DNA of 64,000 nt from Microbacterium sp. K24 (lineage in GTDB: Bacteria; Actinomycetota; Actinomycetes; Actinomycetales; Microbacteriaceae), in contig NZ_SSDJ01000107.1 of assembly GCF_004794465.1 (NCBI RefSeq), forward strand, positions 42,172 through 106,171, in the 5' to 3' direction. A model generated the notes under the pieces. That model did no database searches. It was not told the origin of the DNA and saw only the letters and a program-made list of their open reading frames with translations. Shown here in pieces: positions 42,535-51,573 of the stretch. A program made the translations under genes and the position numbers. The stretch's first letter is position 1. Each line of letters begins with the position of its first letter.

Positions 42535-43769
42535 CTCTTCCTCCCTCTGGCGGACTCGGTGCAGCGGACGAGCACTTCGTCGAGCCTCCCCGCCAGCGCG
42601 CGGTAGTCGTAATTGGCGATCACGTGGGCGCGGGCGTTGTCGGCCCACCGACGACGATCATCGGCGGCGGCCGTCGACGCCATGCTCACCATCGCCGTGG
42701 CAAGAGCATCCGCATCGTCGGCGGGAACGACGATCCCGGCGTCAGCTTCGGAGACCACATTGTTCCGAGCGCTGCTCGCCACCAGGATCGGTCGAGCGGC
42801 GGCGGCGTAGTCGAAGATCTTGTTCATGCTCACGCCGTAGCGATACACGTCCAGATCCAGGATGTTGATGACCATTGCGTCCGCACCTCCGACCAAAGAC
42901 GGAACCTGATCCTTCGGCACCGGAGGCTCGAAGACGACGCGAGCGCTGTGTTCCGACTCCTCCGCCCTCCTCTGGATCGCCCGGCGTTCTGCGCCATCAC
43001 CGACGATCACCAGACGCATCCGCGGTTCGGCGGCTGCGGCGGATAGGAATCCGTCCACGATGGCCCGCACGCCGTTCGCCCTTCCCACCGAGCCGAGGTA
43101 CATGAAAACGAACTCGTCGCCGTCCACCGGTGGGGTGCCGTCGAAGTCATGCGCGTCGGTGCCGTTCGAGATCCACACCACCTTCTCCAGAGGAACGCCT
43201 TGAGAGACCAGGTATTCGGACGCGAACGGCAGCAACGTGATGACGGCGGCAGCGCGGGAGCAGAGCGTGCGCTCGAGCCGCCGCAGCATCCAGGTCAGCG
43301 GCCCTCGAGGGGAAAGCTTTCCCATGTCGATCAATGTCTGCGGCCACAGATCACGGATCTCGAAGATGAAGGGAACGCCGGCGCGTCTCGCGAGGACCGA
43401 CGCGGCCCAGGCGGCCAGGGGGTGGACGGTGCTGCCGACCACAACGTCCGGGCGCGAGAGGTCTCGGACGCTTGCCTGCCTCAGCAGCGCGGCAGTGAAG
43501 ACGAGCATGTTCCGCAGGCGACCGACGCCTCCTCGATACTCGGGGCTTCTGAGGAATCGGAAGGTCACGCCATCTCGCACACGGTCGGTGAATCGACGAT
43601 CCGAGACATCCCTCCGACGCCGTCCTGAAGGGTGTTCGGTGCTCGCGCCGAGCAGGATCACCGTCCAGCCTCGCTGGGCGAGTCCCCGTGCGAGCGAGAA
43701 ATGACGGGAGCCGGAAGCCGTCTCGTTCGGGTCGGTCGCATAATGGTTGACGATCCAGACGGTCTTCAT
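42531..43769 (-). CDS. GT4-family glycosyltransferase (WbuB-like)
   Basis: 412 aa GT-B fold. N-terminal VWIVNHYATDPNETASGSRHFSLARGLAQRGW is the pattern of GT4 enzymes in O-antigen and capsule loci (nucleotide-sugar L-fucosamine/QuiNAc-type transferases such as WbuB/WbpH). C-terminal domain has EFVFMYLGSVGRANGVRAI and the donor-binding stretch NKIFDYAAAARPILVASSA...GIVVPADDADALATAM. It adds a sugar to the lipid-linked intermediate; which one is not clear. Overlaps its neighbours by 4 bp on both sides. Confidence 0.88.
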   Translation of the reverse strand: MKTVWIVNHYATDPNETASGSRHFSLARGLAQRGWTVILLGASTEHPSGRRRRDVSDRRFTDRVRDGVTFRFLRSPEYRGGVGRLRNMLVFTAALLRQASVRDLSRPDVVVGSTVHPLAAWAASVLARRAGVPFIFEIRDLWPQTLIDMGKLSPRGPLTWMLRRLERTLCSRAAAVITLLPFASEYLVSQGVPLEKVVWISNGTDAHDFDGTPPVDGDEFVFMYLGSVGRANGVRAIVDGFLSAAAAEPRMRLVIVGDGAERRAIQRRAEESEHSARVVFEPPVPKDQVPSLVGGADAMVINILDLDVYRYGVSMNKIFDYAAAARPILVASSARNNVVSEADAGIVVPADDADALATAMVSMASTAAADDRRRWADNARAHVIANYDYRALAGRLDEVLVRCTESARGRKR

Positions 43770-44911
43770 ACGGCGCCCAGCACCCGTCGGTACTCATCGA
43801 TCATGCGAGCGGATTCAACAGGCCACGTCGGAAGATCGACGTGTTCGATCGCTGCGCGCCCCTCTGCCAGACGGTCATCGTCCATGCTCGCCATGGCGCC
43901 GACGAGGGCGTCCGAGCTTCCTTCGATCTTCCAGTCGCCGCCCTCGGAACCGAGCAGATGATCGACCTCCACGAGGTCCGTGTAGAAGAAGGGGATCCCC
44001 GCCATGGAATACTCCAGCGCCTTGTTCGGCAAGGACAGCGCATAGGAGAGGCAGGTCGCCTCGATCATGCAGAGCCCGACGTCGCCTCCCGCAACCGTGT
44101 CGACGACCGCATCAGGGGCTACGGCCTCGAGGTGATGGATGTTGACGTGCGTGCTCGCCGCCGTCCGGACGAGGTCGGCGAGCGTTCCGCCTCCGATGAA
44201 CACGACATGGTCTCCCGACGACTCCCGAGCCACGAAGGCCTCGAGGATCTCAGGCACATGACGGTGAGCGACCACGTTCCCGACGTGGACGTAGATCCTG
44301 CTCTCGGCCGGGATGCCGAACAGGTGGCGAAGGTCGACCGGTGTCGGATGACTCATCCGGGAAGGCGCGTTGCGCACGCTCGTCACACGGACGCCCGGAT
44401 ACGCCGAGCGATACCAAGCCGCTATCGACTCGTTGACGACGAAGACGGCGGCGCATCGACGAATGTAGCGACGCTCGATCATCCGGAACACCTTGCCCTG
44501 GAGGCCCCCCGACGTCGAGGTCTCCGTCTCGAGTTCGTGAGTGTCGTAGATCAAGGCCGCCTTATGGCGGCGGGCGATCGCGTAGCTGACGGGCAGCACG
44601 GCCACGGAATGCGCGTTGACGACGCGCACAGCCCGCTTCTTCCAAGCGCGATACGCTGCGACCGACCATGAGATCTGTTCGCGCACGCGTCCGATCAGAG
44701 AGCGCGGGCGCGCATCGACCGCCGCACCGACTCGTTCGATCGATCGGTTTCCGTCCAGTCTCTCGGTGTCGGGAAGGCCGCCCGCTCTCTGTCCAAGGAC
44801 CACCACGCGCTCGAACAGCCCCGTCTCGGCGGCGGCTTTCGTCTGACGGAAGATACGGCTCTCATTGACGATCGGGGCTGGATAGATGTGGAGATTCACG
44901 CTGTCATTCAT
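43766..44911 (-). CDS. GT4-like glycosyltransferase
   Basis: 381 aa. N-terminal NLHIYPAPIVNESRIFRQTKAAAETGLF, an acceptor domain with ALIYDTHELETETS and VNESIAAWYRSAYPGVRVTSVRNAP, and a donor domain with RIYVHVGNVVAHRHVPEILEAF and CLSYALSLPNKALEYSMAGIPFFYTDLVE, where the E-x7-E-like motif appears near ALEYSMAGIP. The ATG at 44911 overlaps the amidotransferase stop (ATGA); the longer open frame to 45556 is antisense shadow. Substrate unknown. Confidence 0.85.
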   Translation of the reverse strand: MNDSVNLHIYPAPIVNESRIFRQTKAAAETGLFERVVVLGQRAGGLPDTERLDGNRSIERVGAAVDARPRSLIGRVREQISWSVAAYRAWKKRAVRVVNAHSVAVLPVSYAIARRHKAALIYDTHELETETSTSGGLQGKVFRMIERRYIRRCAAVFVVNESIAAWYRSAYPGVRVTSVRNAPSRMSHPTPVDLRHLFGIPAESRIYVHVGNVVAHRHVPEILEAFVARESSGDHVVFIGGGTLADLVRTAASTHVNIHHLEAVAPDAVVDTVAGGDVGLCMIEATCLSYALSLPNKALEYSMAGIPFFYTDLVEVDHLLGSEGGDWKIEGSSDALVGAMASMDDDRLAEGRAAIEHVDLPTWPVESARMIDEYRRVLGAV

Positions 44912-46029
44912 CGCGGATAAAGTCCCAGCCTGCGAAGGCGGTTGACCATCCCGCGGAGAAACTGGACGAAGCCGTAGGAGTTCCGATAGTCGCGATAGCT
45001 CGACGCAGGTCGTTCCACGATCTCCGTGAGCTGCGCCGGGGTGAGGGAGAGCTTCTTGAGCAGCAGGATCTCGTCTTCCAATCTCAATCGGTCGCTGTAG
45101 TCGCTGTCCGCGACGGCGGCCAGCGCATCGGCTCTGCTGATCTGGCCCGAGTTGATCAAATCGGAGTAGTGACCTCGACGCTTGTCGATTCCGAACTTCC
45201 GCGGAAGGTAGAACCCTTGCACCCAGCGCGTGAAGATCGACTCGTAGTGCTTGCCTTCGTAAGGGACCCAGCCGAGCTGCTCGACCAGCTCCCCCATCGC
45301 CTTCGACTTGTCGTACTCGAGATAGTTGAGGATCGACACGATTCTCACGCGGCGAACGAAGGTCGTCCACGCGAGAGTGACGAAACCGAAATGAGGATAG
45401 GTTCGCAGAGCCACGCGCCCGAATCGACGATGCACGTCGTTCAGATAGCGCCAATCCGAATGACCGTACGACCACGACGGAACGCTGATCGACTCCGTGG
45501 CGAAGTTCATGCCCGAGATGATGAACCGCACTCCGTGTTCGCGAGCGACCTTCCACAGCGTGGCCTGGATCGCGTGATCACTCGGGATGTCAGCATCCGG
45601 GGTCGACGCCCACAGGAATGAACGCTGCAGATCGTAAAACTCATCGAGCCGCAGAACCTCGGTGTGCAGGTCGATGTCGAGAACCCTCAGGAGACGTTCG
45701 ATGTTCAGAACGGCCAGCGCGGAGTTCCACCCATTGTCGACGTGGACGGCCAGCGGCCGCAGACCCAGGCGCTTCACCTGCAATGCGACGTACGAACTGT
45801 CCACCCCGCCGCTGACCCCGATAATGCAGTCGTACTCCTTGCCTTTTCCTGCGCGTGCGATTGCTTCCACGACCTGTGCGAGCTTGGCAGGGCGCTGCTC
45901 GACAGGAACAACGCGTGACTCGAGGAGCGCGTCGTATCTGCGGCAGTGGTTGCACACGCCGTCGGTAAGGACGATGTCCGGGTCGACCGCGGAGTTCATG
46001 ATGCAGCGCGTACATTCTCGAACGGTCAT
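44908..46029 (-). CDS. N-acetyl sugar amidotransferase (WbpG/PseA-like)
   Basis: 373 aa. Zinc-binding-like N-terminal Cys cluster (ECTRCIMN and CNHCRRY) and a PP-loop ATP pyrophosphatase motif IIGVSGGVDSSYVALQVKRLGLRPLAVHVDNGWNSALA (about residues 71-108). HSDWRYLNDVHRRFG and WVPYEGKHYESIFTRWVQGFYLPRKFGIDKRR are typical of the family that turns an acetamido group into acetamidino. It works with HisH/HisF as ammonia source. The ATG at 46029 overlaps the pglD stop. Confidence 0.88.
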   Translation of the reverse strand: MTVRECTRCIMNSAVDPDIVLTDGVCNHCRRYDALLESRVVPVEQRPAKLAQVVEAIARAGKGKEYDCIIGVSGGVDSSYVALQVKRLGLRPLAVHVDNGWNSALAVLNIERLLRVLDIDLHTEVLRLDEFYDLQRSFLWASTPDADIPSDHAIQATLWKVAREHGVRFIISGMNFATESISVPSWSYGHSDWRYLNDVHRRFGRVALRTYPHFGFVTLAWTTFVRRVRIVSILNYLEYDKSKAMGELVEQLGWVPYEGKHYESIFTRWVQGFYLPRKFGIDKRRGHYSDLINSGQISRADALAAVADSDYSDRLRLEDEILLLKKLSLTPAQLTEIVERPASSYRDYRNSYGFVQFLRGMVNRLRRLGLYPR

Positions 46030-46667
46030 CGAGCCGGCACTCCTTTCACCGTCGCTCCCGCTGCGACGTCCTTCGTGGCGCACGCCGCGGCTCCCACGGT
46101 CGCACCGGCACCGACCGTGAGCCCCTGAAGCACGACGGAGCCCGCGCCGAGAAGGGTTCCGCTCTCGACGACGACGTTCCCCGAGACGATCGCCCCGGGA
46201 TTCACCGAGACGAAGTCGGCGAGGGTCGCATCGTGACCGATGATGCTGGCAGGGTTGAGGTGCACGTGGTCGCCGATGCTGACGTTGGTGGAGACCTGCA
46301 CGCCGGAGGTGATCACGACGCCGTCTCCGATCCGTGCACGCGAGCCGATGACGGCACGCGGGTGGATGAGAGTCGTCGCCCGCAGGCCGGCATTCGACAG
46401 TCGCTGCGCGACGGCCTCGCGGACGGTCGGCGAGCCGATGGCGACGACGAACCGCTCATCACCGGCCGCCGTCGGCAGCCATTCCTCTTCGGTGCCGAGG
46501 TACGCGATGCCGCGCTCGGCCAGGCGGCCGAGGTCGACCTGACGGGGCCCGGTGTCGACGACGCCGAGGAGCTGCAGCGGCTCCCCCGCGGCGATCAGCG
46601 CCTCGACGACGTCGAGGGTCTCACGGCCGAAGCCGCCCGCGCCCATGATCACGATCCGCTCAGCCAT
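46026..46667 (-). CDS. pglD: NeuD/PglD-like sugar O/N-acetyltransferase
   Basis: 213 aa left-handed beta-helix acetyltransferase. N-terminal nucleotide-sugar-binding part RIVIMGAGGFGRETLDVVEAL; hexapeptide repeats from about residue 95 (ATTLIHPRAVIGSRARIGDGVVITSGVQVSTNVSIGDHVHLN) with a candidate catalytic His in SIIGHDATLAD. In the PglD scheme it acetylates the 4-amino group of UDP-4-amino-sugar made by PglF and PglE, whose homologues lie just upstream. The ATG at 46667 is preferred over 46676. Confidence 0.87.
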   Translation of the reverse strand: MAERIVIMGAGGFGRETLDVVEALIAAGEPLQLLGVVDTGPRQVDLGRLAERGIAYLGTEEEWLPTAAGDERFVVAIGSPTVREAVAQRLSNAGLRATTLIHPRAVIGSRARIGDGVVITSGVQVSTNVSIGDHVHLNPASIIGHDATLADFVSVNPGAIVSGNVVVESGTLLGAGSVVLQGLTVGAGATVGAAACATKDVAAGATVKGVPAR

Positions 46668-47280
46668 GGGCCTCACCGAACTTCGTCATGGTCGCGTGCC
46701 CTTCTGCCGAGATGCCCTCGCGTTTCACGACCGAGGCTACCGTCGCGATGACGATCCGGAGGTCGAGTCCGACGCTGCGCCGGTCGACGTACCGCACGTC
46801 CTGGGCGAACTTGCTCTCCCAGGAGATCGCGTTGCGACCGGTCACCTGCGCCAGGCCGGTGATGCCGGGACGCACCTCGTGCCGACGCGCCTGCTCCGGC
46901 GAGTACCGCTCGAGATACTCGACCAGCAGCGGGCGGGGGCCGACGACGCTCATGTCGCCGCGCAGCACGTTCCACAGGCTCGGCAGCTCGTCGAGGCTGG
47001 TCGCCCGCAGCCGCACGCCGAACGGGGTGAGCCGATCGGCATCCGTCACCCACCCGCGCGACTCGTCGATCGAGCGCATGGAGCGGAACTTGTACAGCGT
47101 GAAGATCCGGCCGTCCCGGCCCGGACGCTCCTGCGCGAACACGACGGGCCGTCCGAGCTTGATAGCGACGAGCACGGCGGTCGCGACGATCACGGGCGAC
47201 AGCAGCACGAGGGCGACGGCCGACGCGACCACGTCGAGCGCACGCTTGACGATATCGTAGGGGCGGATCCGTGCACTCAT
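46660..47280 (-). CDS. pglC: PglC-like initiating sugar-1-phosphate transferase
   Basis: 206 aa monotopic phosphoglycosyl transferase. One membrane-inserting helix (about 10-35, KRALDVVASAVALVLLSPVIV), then GRPVVFAQERPGRDGRIFTLYKFRSMR (about 45-71), DELPSLWNVLRGDMSVVGPRPLL (about 100-122) and RPGITGLAQVTGRNAISWESKF. The size is that of single-domain PglC/PglB-N, without the polytopic domain of WbaP. It loads the first sugar phosphate on undecaprenyl phosphate. Overlaps pglD and the aminotransferase gene. Confidence 0.93.
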   Translation of the reverse strand: MSARIRPYDIVKRALDVVASAVALVLLSPVIVATAVLVAIKLGRPVVFAQERPGRDGRIFTLYKFRSMRSIDESRGWVTDADRLTPFGVRLRATSLDELPSLWNVLRGDMSVVGPRPLLVEYLERYSPEQARRHEVRPGITGLAQVTGRNAISWESKFAQDVRYVDRRSVGLDLRIVIATVASVVKREGISAEGHATMTKFGEAHG

Positions 47281-48407
47281 CGCGTCAGGAAGCCGCGGAT
47301 CGCCGCGAGCACGCGCTCGCGCTGAGAGGGCGTCAGTGCAGAGCCGCTCGGCAGCGTCAGGCCGCGCGCGAAGAGAGACTCCGACGCACCGCTCGTCTTG
47401 CTGCGGGCACCGGCGAAGACGGGCTGCGCGTGCATCGGCTTCCACAGCGGACGGCTCTCGATGCTGTCCTCCGCGAGGGCAGCGGCGAGCGCCGAGGGCT
47501 CCCACCCGGTCGTCTCGGCATCCACCAGGATCGAGGTCAGCCAGACGTTGTCGGCTTCATCGCCGTCCGCCCCGAAGACCTCGACGCCGTCGACGTCGGC
47601 GAACAGCGCCTTGTAGAGCTCGCGCATCTCACGGCGACGCGCGATCATCGCGTCGAGGCGCGTGAGCTGCGCACGCCCGAGTGCGGCGAGCAGGTTGCTC
47701 ATCCGGTAGTTGTAGCCGATGTCCGTGTGCTCGTAGTGCACTACCGGCTGCCGCGCCTGCGTGGCCAGGTATCGCACGTGCTGCGCGACCTCGGCGTCGT
47801 CGGTGAGCAGCATGCCGCCGCCCGACGTGGTCATGATCTTGTTGCCGTTGAAGGAGACGACGGATGCGCGGCCGAAGCTGCCGGCCGCACGCCCCGCATG
47901 CGTGGCGCCGAGCGACTCCGCGGCATCCGACAGCACGGGCACGCCGAACTCGTCGGCCAGCGCGAGGATCGCGGTGTAGTCCACCGCCTTGCCGAGCAGG
48001 TCGACCGGCACGATCGCCGACACCCTCTCTCCCGCGTCGCGGAGCTCGGTGAGCGCCTCGCGGAGCAGAGCGACGTCCATGTTCCCCGTCGCGGGGTCCG
48101 CATCGATGAAGTACGGTTCGGCACCCGTGTAGACGATCGCATTCGCGGTCGCCGCGAAGGTCATCGACGACGTCAGGACGACATCGCCGGGCTCCACGCC
48201 GAGGGTGAGGAGGCCGAGGTGCAGCGCCGCGGTTCCCGAGCTCAACGCCACGGCGTGTGCGACGCCGAGGCGATCGGCGAGTTCGCGCTCGAACGCGTCG
48301 ACGTCGGGGCCGAGCGGGGCGATCCAGCCGGAGCGCATCGCGGCCACGACCGCCTGCTCCTCCGCCTCGCCCACGTCGGGCGACGACATGTAGATCCGTT
48401 CGCTCAC
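47277..48407 (-). CDS. pglE: PglE-like UDP-sugar 4-aminotransferase (DegT/DnrJ/EryC1 family)
   Basis: 376 aa PLP enzyme. N-terminal IYMSSPDVGEAEEQAVVAAMRSGWIAPLGPDVDAFE is typical of PglE/PerA types; ALSSGTAALHLGLL binds the PLP phosphate, the PLP Lys is in VVSFNGNKIMTTSGGGML (near residue 187), and YNYRMSNLLAALGRAQL follows. It transfers an amino group from glutamate to the 4-keto sugar from PglF. GTG at 48407 overlaps the pglF stop (4 bp); an ATG at 48389 is possible. Confidence 0.93.
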   Translation of the reverse strand: MSERIYMSSPDVGEAEEQAVVAAMRSGWIAPLGPDVDAFERELADRLGVAHAVALSSGTAALHLGLLTLGVEPGDVVLTSSMTFAATANAIVYTGAEPYFIDADPATGNMDVALLREALTELRDAGERVSAIVPVDLLGKAVDYTAILALADEFGVPVLSDAAESLGATHAGRAAGSFGRASVVSFNGNKIMTTSGGGMLLTDDAEVAQHVRYLATQARQPVVHYEHTDIGYNYRMSNLLAALGRAQLTRLDAMIARRREMRELYKALFADVDGVEVFGADGDEADNVWLTSILVDAETTGWEPSALAAALAEDSIESRPLWKPMHAQPVFAGARSKTSGASESLFARGLTLPSGSALTPSQRERVLAAIRGFLTR

Positions 48408-50278
48408 GCGTCGGCCGCCTTGGCGAGACGGATCGGCTCGATGACGACCGTGTCGTTGTCCCGCGGGCTCGCGAACATCCGTGCCATCCATCCCGTCTTG
48501 TCCAGTCGCTCCGGCGTGATCACGTCGGCGCGGGTGTGCGAGACCTTCGGGTGGAAGGGACGCTCGAGGTTCTCACGTGAACCCACCAGCTCCTCGTGCA
48601 GCTTCTCCCCGGGGCGCAGGCCCGTGAACACGATCTCGATGTTCTTGCCCGACATCGCGACCATGCGCTTGGCGACCTCGAGGATCGACACCGGCTCACC
48701 CATGTCGAGGATGAGCACCTCACCGGCGCGGCCGATGGCCCCCGCCTGCACGACCAGCTGGCATGCCTCGGGAATCGTCATGAAGTACCGCGTGGCGTCG
48801 GGGTGCGTGACGGTGATCGGACGCCCGTCCGCGATGAGCCGCTGGAAGGTGGGCAGCATCGATCCGCGGCTGCCGATCACGTTGCCGAAGCGCACCGAGA
48901 GGTAGCGCATCCCGGTCTCCTGGCCGGCCCACGCCGTCAGCTTCTCGGCGACGCGCTTCGAGTGCCCGAGCACGCTCGTCGGATTGGCCGCCTTGTCGGT
49001 CGAGATGTTGACGAAGGTCGACACGCCCACCCGGCGCGCGGCATTGAGCACGTTGAGCGATCCGATGACGTTCGTCTTCCAGGCCTCGTCGGGGTACTGC
49101 TCGAGCATCGGCAGGTGCTTGAGCGCCGCCGCGTGGAAGACGACCTCGGGCTGCCGCTCGTCGAAGATGCGGTCGACGAGGTCGACGTCGCGGATGTCGG
49201 CGAGCACCACGTCGTTCGTGTCGAGCAGACCGTGCCCCGCCGTGCCGAGCTGGGCGTCCTGGAGTCCGGTCTCGTCGCGGTCGAGCATGATCAGCTCGCG
49301 CGGACCGTACTTGGCGAGCTGTCGACAGAGCTCCGAGCCGATCGATCCCCCGGCGCCCGTCACCAGCACGCGCCGACCGGTCACATATCCGGCGATCAGC
49401 TCGACGTTGGTGTCGACGGGATGCCGACCGATGAGGTCTTCGATGCTGATGTCGCGGACGTCGCTGATCGATCCCTCCCCCGAGTTCAGGGAATGGAGCG
49501 ACGGCGTGACCGCGACGCGGAGACCCGCGGCCTCGGCACGGTCGCTCAGCTCGCGCAGGAGCGCGCTGTCGGCGCGGCCGATCGCGATGATGGCGAGCTC
49601 GGCGCCCGTGCGCTGCGCGGCTTCCGCGACGTCATGGGTGGTGCCGACCACCGAGACGCCGCGCAGCCGGAGGTTGCGCTTGTCCGGGTCGTCATCGAGA
49701 AGCCCGACGGGCCGAATGGGCGAAGCCGGGTCGATCGTCACGTTGGCGAGCAGCTTGTCGGCGATGAAACCCGCGCCGATGATCAGAGCGGGCGTGGCGT
49801 CCGCGCCGGGCTTGCGGGCGCGCTCGATGAGCAGGCGCGCCAGATAGCGCACGCCGAACATCAGGAGGAGGACGAACGGGAACGCGAGCAGCAGGGTGCC
49901 GCGGGGCACTCCGATGATCGGGCCCAGGGGGATGACCAGCAGCGAGAGCGCGATCGCCTCGATCACGACGATGATGCCCACGGCGCGCACCTCATCGAAG
50001 GATCCGTAGGCGAACCGGCCACGATAGAGCGACGTCGCGTAGCCGACGACGATCTGGATCGCACCGGCAGTGAGCGCGAGCAGGCTGGTCGCGATCCAGC
50101 CCTGCGCGTCCATCATGAATTCGAACCGCAGGGCGATCGCGAGCACGACGCCGAAGCTCCAGGAGAGTCCGTCGACGATCGCCGCGAACATCCGACGGCG
50201 TCTCTGGGTGATGGAACCACCCGAGAATATCGGAATATTGCTCGTCGACGTACTGACGAACTCCTGTTTGGCACTCAA
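48404..50278 (-). CDS. pglF: PglF/CapD-like UDP-sugar 4,6-dehydratase
   Basis: 624 aa. Four membrane segments in the first 125 residues, a CoA-binding-like Rossmann domain (about 140-270, PALIIGAGFIADKLL), then an extended SDR domain with VLVTGAGGSIGSELCRQLAKYG (about 302-323) and NISTDKAANPTSVLGHSKR (active-site region near 425). This family converts UDP-GlcNAc to the 4-keto-6-deoxy sugar. The start is a TTG at 50278 with GAGGGGG about 12 nt upstream; no better start is visible before the membrane segments. Confidence 0.92.
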   Translation of the reverse strand: MSAKQEFVSTSTSNIPIFSGGSITQRRRRMFAAIVDGLSWSFGVVLAIALRFEFMMDAQGWIATSLLALTAGAIQIVVGYATSLYRGRFAYGSFDEVRAVGIIVVIEAIALSLLVIPLGPIIGVPRGTLLLAFPFVLLLMFGVRYLARLLIERARKPGADATPALIIGAGFIADKLLANVTIDPASPIRPVGLLDDDPDKRNLRLRGVSVVGTTHDVAEAAQRTGAELAIIAIGRADSALLRELSDRAEAAGLRVAVTPSLHSLNSGEGSISDVRDISIEDLIGRHPVDTNVELIAGYVTGRRVLVTGAGGSIGSELCRQLAKYGPRELIMLDRDETGLQDAQLGTAGHGLLDTNDVVLADIRDVDLVDRIFDERQPEVVFHAAALKHLPMLEQYPDEAWKTNVIGSLNVLNAARRVGVSTFVNISTDKAANPTSVLGHSKRVAEKLTAWAGQETGMRYLSVRFGNVIGSRGSMLPTFQRLIADGRPITVTHPDATRYFMTIPEACQLVVQAGAIGRAGEVLILDMGEPVSILEVAKRMVAMSGKNIEIVFTGLRPGEKLHEELVGSRENLERPFHPKVSHTRADVITPERLDKTGWMARMFASPRDNDTVVIEPIRLAKAADA

Positions 50279-50362
50279 GACTGGAAGCCCCCTCAGACTT
50301 ACTCACTCCCCTGGAGATATGTTCTCACAGGTATTGCGCAGGTTCGCGTCTGAGTACGCGAG

Positions 50363-51502
50363 TTACGGCGTTCCCTCACCGTCCGACGTCCCGGGATCCG
50401 GCGTCTCCGAGCCGGGGTCCGTCGTATCCGCAGGCGGCGGGGTCTCCTCCGCATCGGTGCGCGGGCTCGACCGACGCGTGCCCTGCTGGCGCTCGATCTC
50501 GACCCGCAGCTGATCGGCCGCCACGGCCGCGAACGCGTCGCGGTACACCTCGAGGGTCGTGACGCCCGCCGCTCCCCAGAGACTCGTCGACCCGACCTGG
50601 GCCGCAGCCTCGACCAGCGCGGTCTGCAATGCCTCGTCGGCGTCCGGGTACCGGGACGCCGCGGCCTCCGCGTTCCCTGCGAACGTCGCCGCATACGCGG
50701 TCACCGCCGCGTCCGCCGGCGGTCGGAGCGCGTCCAGCTGCGTGCGGATCGATCGCATCTCGGTCGTCGCCGCGTCGAGCGCCAGGATCTGCTCCTGCGC
50801 GGAATCGATCGCGCTCCCGACCTCTGCCAGCGATTCCTCGTCGATGTCGCCCCGCTCGTACTCGGCGGGCGCCTCCGGCACGACGATGGTCGCGAGACCC
50901 GCGGCGTAGGCGTCGACAGCCGCGAGAGCCGTCGACAGCGCTGCGGGGTCCGTCACCTCGATGACGGAGTCGCGGTCGGATGCCGGGTCCGGCACGGTGC
51001 TCGTGTTCAGCAGCGCGCCCCGCAGGAGCGCCGCGTCCGCTGTCTGGGATGCGATGTCAGCGATGATCCGGTCGCGGGTCGTGATCAGGGACTGGTGTCC
51101 GTTCTGGAGGGCGGCCTCGTCGGCTTCCAGCGCCGTGACCGAGCTCGCCGCCGGGCTCGCCGTCGCCATCTGCACGCCGCCGACGGCGGCGGCCGCGATG
51201 ACCGCGAGCACAGCCAGCGCCGCGGCCCCCGTCGTGAGCGGATCGACCGTCCGACGTGAACGCTTCGGCGGCGAGACGACATCGTCGACGCTGATCGTGA
51301 TCGGCACGGCGGTCCTCGCCGCGGCTTCGACGCGGCGGATGAGCGCGTCGGTCTCAGCCACGGGGCGGGCGGGGCCGCGCTGGTCCCTCGGCTCGCCGAT
51401 CATCTCGCGCAGACGCCAGACGGTGTGATGGTCGTCCCGAGGCGCGCCGGCGGACAGGTCCGCGCGCGGACCGTCCGGAAAGAGATCGCTCAGGGGTGCC
51501 AT
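50363..51502 (-). CDS. Single-pass membrane protein of unknown function
   Basis: 379 aa, family not recognised. Cytoplasmic part of about 90 residues, one membrane segment near 92-115 (TTGAAALAVLAVIAAAAVGG), then an extracellular helical region rich in Ala with repeated acidic helices (ALEADEAALQNGHQSLITTRDRIIADIASQTADAALL; AVDAYAAGLATIVV), likely coiled-coil, ending in a Pro/Thr/Asp-rich tail. It diverges from BY-kinase copy 2 by 71 bp, so it may be a partner of the export machinery. No function can be assigned. Confidence 0.65.
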   Translation of the reverse strand: MAPLSDLFPDGPRADLSAGAPRDDHHTVWRLREMIGEPRDQRGPARPVAETDALIRRVEAAARTAVPITISVDDVVSPPKRSRRTVDPLTTGAAALAVLAVIAAAAVGGVQMATASPAASSVTALEADEAALQNGHQSLITTRDRIIADIASQTADAALLRGALLNTSTVPDPASDRDSVIEVTDPAALSTALAAVDAYAAGLATIVVPEAPAEYERGDIDEESLAEVGSAIDSAQEQILALDAATTEMRSIRTQLDALRPPADAAVTAYAATFAGNAEAAASRYPDADEALQTALVEAAAQVGSTSLWGAAGVTTLEVYRDAFAAVAADQLRVEIERQQGTRRSSPRTDAEETPPPADTTDPGSETPDPGTSDGEGTP

Positions 51503-51573
51503 GCTGCCTTCATCGATATATCGGTAGTCTCAGGAGACGATACCGCCGATCCGCGCCGCCCACCGGGAGAGCC

